Assembly: GCF_003479425.1 (NCBI RefSeq)
Contig: NZ_QUHC01000001.1
Location: 310,001-374,000 of the forward strand
From: Odoribacter sp. AF15-53
GTDB lineage: Bacteria > Bacteroidota > Bacteroidia > Bacteroidales > Marinifilaceae
Length of the DNA stretch: 64,000 nt
Reading direction: 5' to 3'
Within the stretch, counting starts at the first letter, position 1. Each line of letters begins with the position of its first letter. Below are positions 60,337 through 64,000 of this stretch, one piece after another. The position numbers and the translations under genes are program-made. The notes below the pieces were generated by a model. That model had not been told where the DNA came from. It saw only the letters and a program-made list of their open reading frames with translations, and ran no database searches.

Positions 60337-60807
60337 ATGACAGAAGAACGAGAGAAGATAATCGCTCAACTCTATTGCAAGTTGAAGCATGAGTTACGTG
60401 TTTATGCAGCACGTTATTGCCCTGATGAGGCAGAGGACATTGTGCATCAGGCTTTCGTGAACGGCTATAACAAAATCGTGGAAGAGCGGAACGAGTCTGA
60501 ACAACGTTCTTATCTTTATTCCACGGTGAAGAATTTATGCTTGAATTTTATACGTAATTCCCGCCCGGTCTACATGGATATTTCGCCTGAATTAATGACA
60601 GAGTTTATTGTCGTGGATACTCACGACTACATGCACGAGTTTATCGACCGCCTTCCGCGCACGGAACGTGTGATATTGGAGTTGTCCTTGCAAGGCTACG
60701 ATACAAGGGAAATTGCGGAACAGATCGGGATGGAGTATAATACTGTACGTCATTATAAAAAAGAGGCTTACGCGAAGATCCGACAGGCATTGAAAAAGGA
60801 AATCTGA
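60337..60807 (+). CDS. ECF-type sigma factor without a FecR partner
   Basis: 156 aa, sigma-70 family. Region 2 (DEAEDIVHQAFVNGYNKIVE, YLYSTVKNLCLNFIRN) and region 4 with the HTH (LQGYDTREIAEQIGMEYNTVRHYKKE). Shorter than most Bacteroidetes ECF factors (about 170-195). The next gene, 93 bp on, is a histidine kinase and not an anti-sigma gene. Confidence 0.88.
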   Translation: MTEEREKIIAQLYCKLKHELRVYAARYCPDEAEDIVHQAFVNGYNKIVEERNESEQRSYLYSTVKNLCLNFIRNSRPVYMDISPELMTEFIVVDTHDYMHEFIDRLPRTERVILELSLQGYDTREIAEQIGMEYNTVRHYKKEAYAKIRQALKKEI

Positions 60808-60855
60808 TTCTTGCGTTTATTTTTGAATAAAGAATATTGATATGGGATATTTTAT

Positions 60856-60863
60856 TATTTTTG
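60856..60863 (+). promoter_or_regulatory. -7 promoter box for the multi-PAS kinase
   Basis: TATTTTTG with TTG at 60837-60839 (spacing 16, short). About 37 bp before the GTG at 60901. Confidence 0.4.
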
Positions 60864-60900
60864 CATCAGTAGGCGTTAGTTACACATAAAATAAAAGAGC

Positions 60901-63681
60901 GTGGATAATAATGGTCGGTTCGATAGTGCATGTATTCAAAAGTTATTGAATAAAGCACGTATGGGATGGTGGGAAGCAGACTTTCGTAGAGAATGTTACA
61001 TCTGTTCTGATTTTCTCCGGGATTTATTGGGTTTGGGTGAAGACGGGATTATTAGTTTCGCGGATTTCCGCCGTTTGATCCGGGAAGATTATCGTTTACG
61101 TACGACTTATGAATTCCGTTTTGGTAAAACCCAAAACGTGTACGATCAGATTTACCCGATCGAGGTGAAAGGAAACGTGATTTGGGTGCGGGTGAAGTTG
61201 TGTTCCAAGGAGATCGATGCAGAGGGAAACATGAAAACATACGGTTTTATGGAGTGTCTGGATATCCCGGAGATGATGGATACGGAAGAGACGGCTATGG
61301 AACGGGTGAATAATTTATTCGTTCAACAGAATAGTATTTCCCGTTCGTTATTTTCATTGCTCCGTTCCGGGGATATGAGCAGTGTTATCAACAAGATCCT
61401 GGGGGATATTATGCAGCATTATCCCGAGGGATGTACTTATATTGTCGAGTATGACTGGGAACGGCGCACGCAGACCTGTCAGTACGAGGCGGGAAATTAC
61501 AAGTCATTCAAGAAGAAAGATTACATGGATGATTTCCCGATGAGCAGTATTCCCTGGTGGACGAAACAATTATCCGAGGAGGCTTCCCCGATTATTCTTG
61601 CTAGTTTGGATGAATTGCCCGAAGAGGCCAACGTGGAAAAGGAACGCCTTATATGGCAAGGGGTGAAATCTTCGCTTGTCGTGCCGATGTTTTCGAAGGA
61701 TGGCGTGTCGGGGTATGCCGGTATTGATATTCTGGATAAATCGCACGTGTGGAAAAATGAGGATTACCAGTGGTTTGCCTCGATGGCGAATATTATTAGT
61801 ATTTGTCTGGAACTCCGCAAATCGGAGGAAAAGGCCCAGAAAGAGAAGCATTTTCTGGCCGATTTGTATAAGCACATGCCGGTGGGTTACGTGCGTATGA
61901 AGTTGTTTTATGACGAACGGGGGCACGTGAGGGATTACGTGTTCCTGGATTCGAACCGGATGGCACATACACTTTACAACTCGGAGGGAGAGAGTTGGGT
62001 TGGTAAGTATGCTAGTGATGTCGATCCCCATTTTCAGGAACGTTTGCCCGATTTGGAACGCGTGGTACGTGAGGGAGTGGCACGGGATATGAATTACCGG
62101 TTGGAGGAGATGGGAAAATATTTCCATTCGGTGATGTATTCTCCGTGTAAAGATGAGGTCGTGTTGATGTTCTCGGACATGACCGACACGTTCTCAGCCC
62201 ATGAAGCCTTGGATCGTAGCGAGCGTATATTGCGTAATATATACCAGAATCTTCCGGTAGGTATCGAGTTGTATGACAAGGACGGTTACCTGGTAGATTT
62301 GAATGAAAAAGAACTTGAGATTTTCGGACTGGAGAAGAAAGAGGACGCTCTGGGAGTTAATTTGTTTGATATCACTCTTTTACCGGAAGAAATGAAGGAG
62401 AAAATCAGGAACCGGGAAAATGCCAGTTTCACGCTGGTCTATGATTTCTCTAAATTGAACGGGCTTTACCCAACAAGTAAAAAGGGACAGGTTAATTTAC
62501 TGACGAAAATAACGACGTTGTATGATGCGCAAAATAATTTGATCAATTATTTGTTGATCAATCTAGATCGTACGGAAGAGACCCAAGCGTATAACCAGAT
62601 TCAGGAATTCAAGGATTTTTTCACCTTGGTGGGGGATTATGCGATGGTCGGTTACGCTCACTTTAACGCCTTGACGCGGGACGGGTATGGTTTGGATAGC
62701 TGGTATAGGAACGTGGGGGAAGAGAGCGGTACACCGTTACCGGAGATTATCGGGGTGCATGCCCATTTTCATCCGGATGACCGGGCTTTGATGCTTGCTT
62801 TCTTGGCGGATGTTATATCGGGGAAAAGGTCGCATTTGAGGCATGATATGCGTATTCGTCGTGCTGACGGGCATTACACTTGGACCCGGGTAAACGTGCT
62901 TGTGCGGGATTATCGCCCGCAGGATGGGATGATAGAGATGATCTGCATTAATTATGATATCACGGAGTTGAAGGAAACCGAGGCGAAATTGATTAAGGCC
63001 AGGGATAAGGCGGAAGAATCGGATCGACTGAAATCGGCTTTTTTGGCAAACATGAGTCACGAGATTCGTACCCCGTTGAATGCGATTGTTGGTTTCTCCA
63101 ATTTGCTGGCTTACGCTCAGGAAGAGACCGAAAAGTTGCAGTATATCAGTATCGTGGAGGAGAATAACGAATTGTTATTACAATTGATTTCAGATATACT
63201 GGATTTGTCGAAGATCGAGGCGGGGACGTTTGAAATGGTGTATAATAACGTGGAAATAAATCAATTGTGCGAGGATGTTGTTGCTTCCTTACAAATGAAG
63301 GTTCCGCAAGGAGTGAAACTTCGTTTTGAAAAGTGGCCCGGGGAGTGTCATGTTTATAGTGATAAAAACCGGATACATCAGGTGATATCTAATTTCGTGA
63401 ATAATGCTTTCAAGTTTACCACTTCGGGAGAGATTGTTGTTCGATCTGTTTTGAAAGGGAAAGAGGTGGAAGTTTCGGTCACGGATACGGGTATGGGGAT
63501 AGAACCCGAGAAGCAGAAGACTATTTTTGATCGGTTCGTGAAATTGAACAGTTTTGCCCACGGTACGGGATTAGGCTTGTCAATATGCAAGAGTATCGTG
63601 GAGCAATTGGGAGGGCGTATCGGGGTAGAATCCGAACCGGGAAAGGGTTCTCGGTTTTGGTTCACACATGCGATAAAATAG
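60901..63681 (+). CDS. multi-PAS/GAF cytoplasmic sensor histidine kinase
   Basis: 926 aa. The start is GTG at 60901 ([15 protein letters not shown] if read as Met); the ATG at 60961 would cut the first PAS domain. Order: PAS1 about 12-125, GAF about 140-300 ([20 protein letters not shown]), PAS2 about 315-430, PAS3 about 440-555, PAS4 about 575-700 ([25 protein letters not shown]), HisKA with [15 protein letters not shown], and HATPase with [23 protein letters not shown] and [12 protein letters not shown]. No TM helix and no receiver domain, so it senses a cytoplasmic signal and needs a separate response regulator, which is not in the window. Confidence 0.9.
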   Translation: MDNNGRFDSACIQKLLNKARMGWWEADFRRECYICSDFLRDLLGLGEDGIISFADFRRLIREDYRLRTTYEFRFGKTQNVYDQIYPIEVKGNVIWVRVKLCSKEIDAEGNMKTYGFMECLDIPEMMDTEETAMERVNNLFVQQNSISRSLFSLLRSGDMSSVINKILGDIMQHYPEGCTYIVEYDWERRTQTCQYEAGNYKSFKKKDYMDDFPMSSIPWWTKQLSEEASPIILASLDELPEEANVEKERLIWQGVKSSLVVPMFSKDGVSGYAGIDILDKSHVWKNEDYQWFASMANIISICLELRKSEEKAQKEKHFLADLYKHMPVGYVRMKLFYDERGHVRDYVFLDSNRMAHTLYNSEGESWVGKYASDVDPHFQERLPDLERVVREGVARDMNYRLEEMGKYFHSVMYSPCKDEVVLMFSDMTDTFSAHEALDRSERILRNIYQNLPVGIELYDKDGYLVDLNEKELEIFGLEKKEDALGVNLFDITLLPEEMKEKIRNRENASFTLVYDFSKLNGLYPTSKKGQVNLLTKITTLYDAQNNLINYLLINLDRTEETQAYNQIQEFKDFFTLVGDYAMVGYAHFNALTRDGYGLDSWYRNVGEESGTPLPEIIGVHAHFHPDDRALMLAFLADVISGKRSHLRHDMRIRRADGHYTWTRVNVLVRDYRPQDGMIEMICINYDITELKETEAKLIKARDKAEESDRLKSAFLANMSHEIRTPLNAIVGFSNLLAYAQEETEKLQYISIVEENNELLLQLISDILDLSKIEAGTFEMVYNNVEINQLCEDVVASLQMKVPQGVKLRFEKWPGECHVYSDKNRIHQVISNFVNNAFKFTTSGEIVVRSVLKGKEVEVSVTDTGMGIEPEKQKTIFDRFVKLNSFAHGTGLGLSICKSIVEQLGGRIGVESEPGKGSRFWFTHAIK

Positions 63682-63756
63682 TTTTTTTTAGTCCTGTTCA
63701 TTGCTCTCTGTGACTTATGGTTGAGTTACCCTTTCTCTTGATCAAGAACATAACAA

Positions 63757-63818
63757 CTACATAACACTAACATAGCATAAACACATATTTCGGTCTATGT
63801 TCCGTTAGTGTTATGTAG
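63757..63818. repeat. 15-bp inverted repeat downstream of the kinase
   Basis: CTACATAACACTAAC (63757-63771) faces GTTAGTGTTATGTAG (63804-63818), 32 bp apart, with CATAG/CTATG inside. Followed by GGATTTCTTTATTG. It may be the kinase terminator or the end of a small element. Confidence 0.6.
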
Positions 63819-63875
63819 GGATTTCTTTATTGTTCAAGTGTAGCGATTGAGGTGAGATTGCCGAGGTCAGTTTCA

Positions 63876-63912
63876 TCTCAAAGGGGGGGGCATATACTCC
63901 CTGAATTTGAGA
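63876..63912. other. hairpin with an eight-G run
   Basis: TCTCAAA (63876-63882) pairs with TTTGAGA (63906-63912); inside, eight G (63883-63890) face CTCCC. The rest of 63913-64000 shows no gene. Confidence 0.45.
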
Positions 63913-64000
63913 GAAATTTAAACAGGCTCAAAATATTTTACCTGTTTCATGGTTAATTAAACTTGCTATTACATGAAAATGTGAAGGTAATACGAGGCTC

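Overview
The window reads as chromosomal DNA of an anaerobic gut Bacteroidales, most likely of the Odoribacteraceae/Butyricimonas type. This is inferred from gene content and style, not from a marker gene; no rRNA or tRNA was found. Supporting features are promoters of the Bacteroidetes kind (TAnnTTTG at -7), few Shine-Dalgarno sequences, SusC/SusD with ECF sigma and FecR, a Nuo complex without NuoEFG, and many lipoproteins.

Layout. 1-0.56 kb: no protein gene, but a structured region that may be a terminated small RNA. 0.56-7.7 kb: an exported TldD/TldE pair and an ABC-2-like permease fused to a degenerate M1-like region and a golvesin-like domain. 7.8-11.3 kb: YbaK deacylase, then an orphan histidine kinase and a stand-alone KdpD N-terminal protein on the minus strand. 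11.5-18.1 kb: phosphoesterase lipoprotein, barrel-like protein, two tandem alpha/beta hydrolases and a patatin/barrel protein. 18.1-23.5 kb: a decayed AAA-ATPase-like gene and a wza-wzc-cpsB polysaccharide export group, with an 800-bp structured intergenic stretch upstream. 23.5-34.3 kb: ten-gene nuo operon (A, B, CD, H, I, J, K, L, M, N). 34.4-39.7 kb: small exported protein, PurF-like amidotransferase, metzincin lipoprotein, smpB and a YIP1-like membrane protein. 40.2-44.8 kb: lactate permease and lutABC. 44.9-46.4 kb: small membrane protein and a FucP-type sugar transporter. 46.7-58.8 kb: a full ECF sigma/FecR/SusC/SusD locus with two lipoproteins and two thioredoxin-fold proteins. 58.8-60.1 kb: asnA behind an apparent asparagine attenuator. 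60.3-63.7 kb: ECF sigma factor and a multi-PAS histidine kinase.

The two most striking signals are not ordinary genes. First, asnA is preceded by a good promoter, a 25-codon leader ORF with seven Asn codons in twelve positions, and an intrinsic terminator with a competing pairing, which together look like ribosome-mediated attenuation by asparagine. Second, the intergenic regions are full of composite repeats made of short tandem units (9-mers and 7-mers) flanking small GC-rich hairpins. About ten copies of the 9-mer family occur in 64 kb, many of them between genes of the same operon, including most junctions of nuo and both junctions inside lutABC.

Metabolic reading (inference): lactate is imported by LctP and oxidised by LutABC, while the Nuo complex, which lacks the NADH input module, couples a non-NADH donor to quinone and ion pumping. 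The SusCD locus imports an unknown substrate with redox-active envelope helpers.
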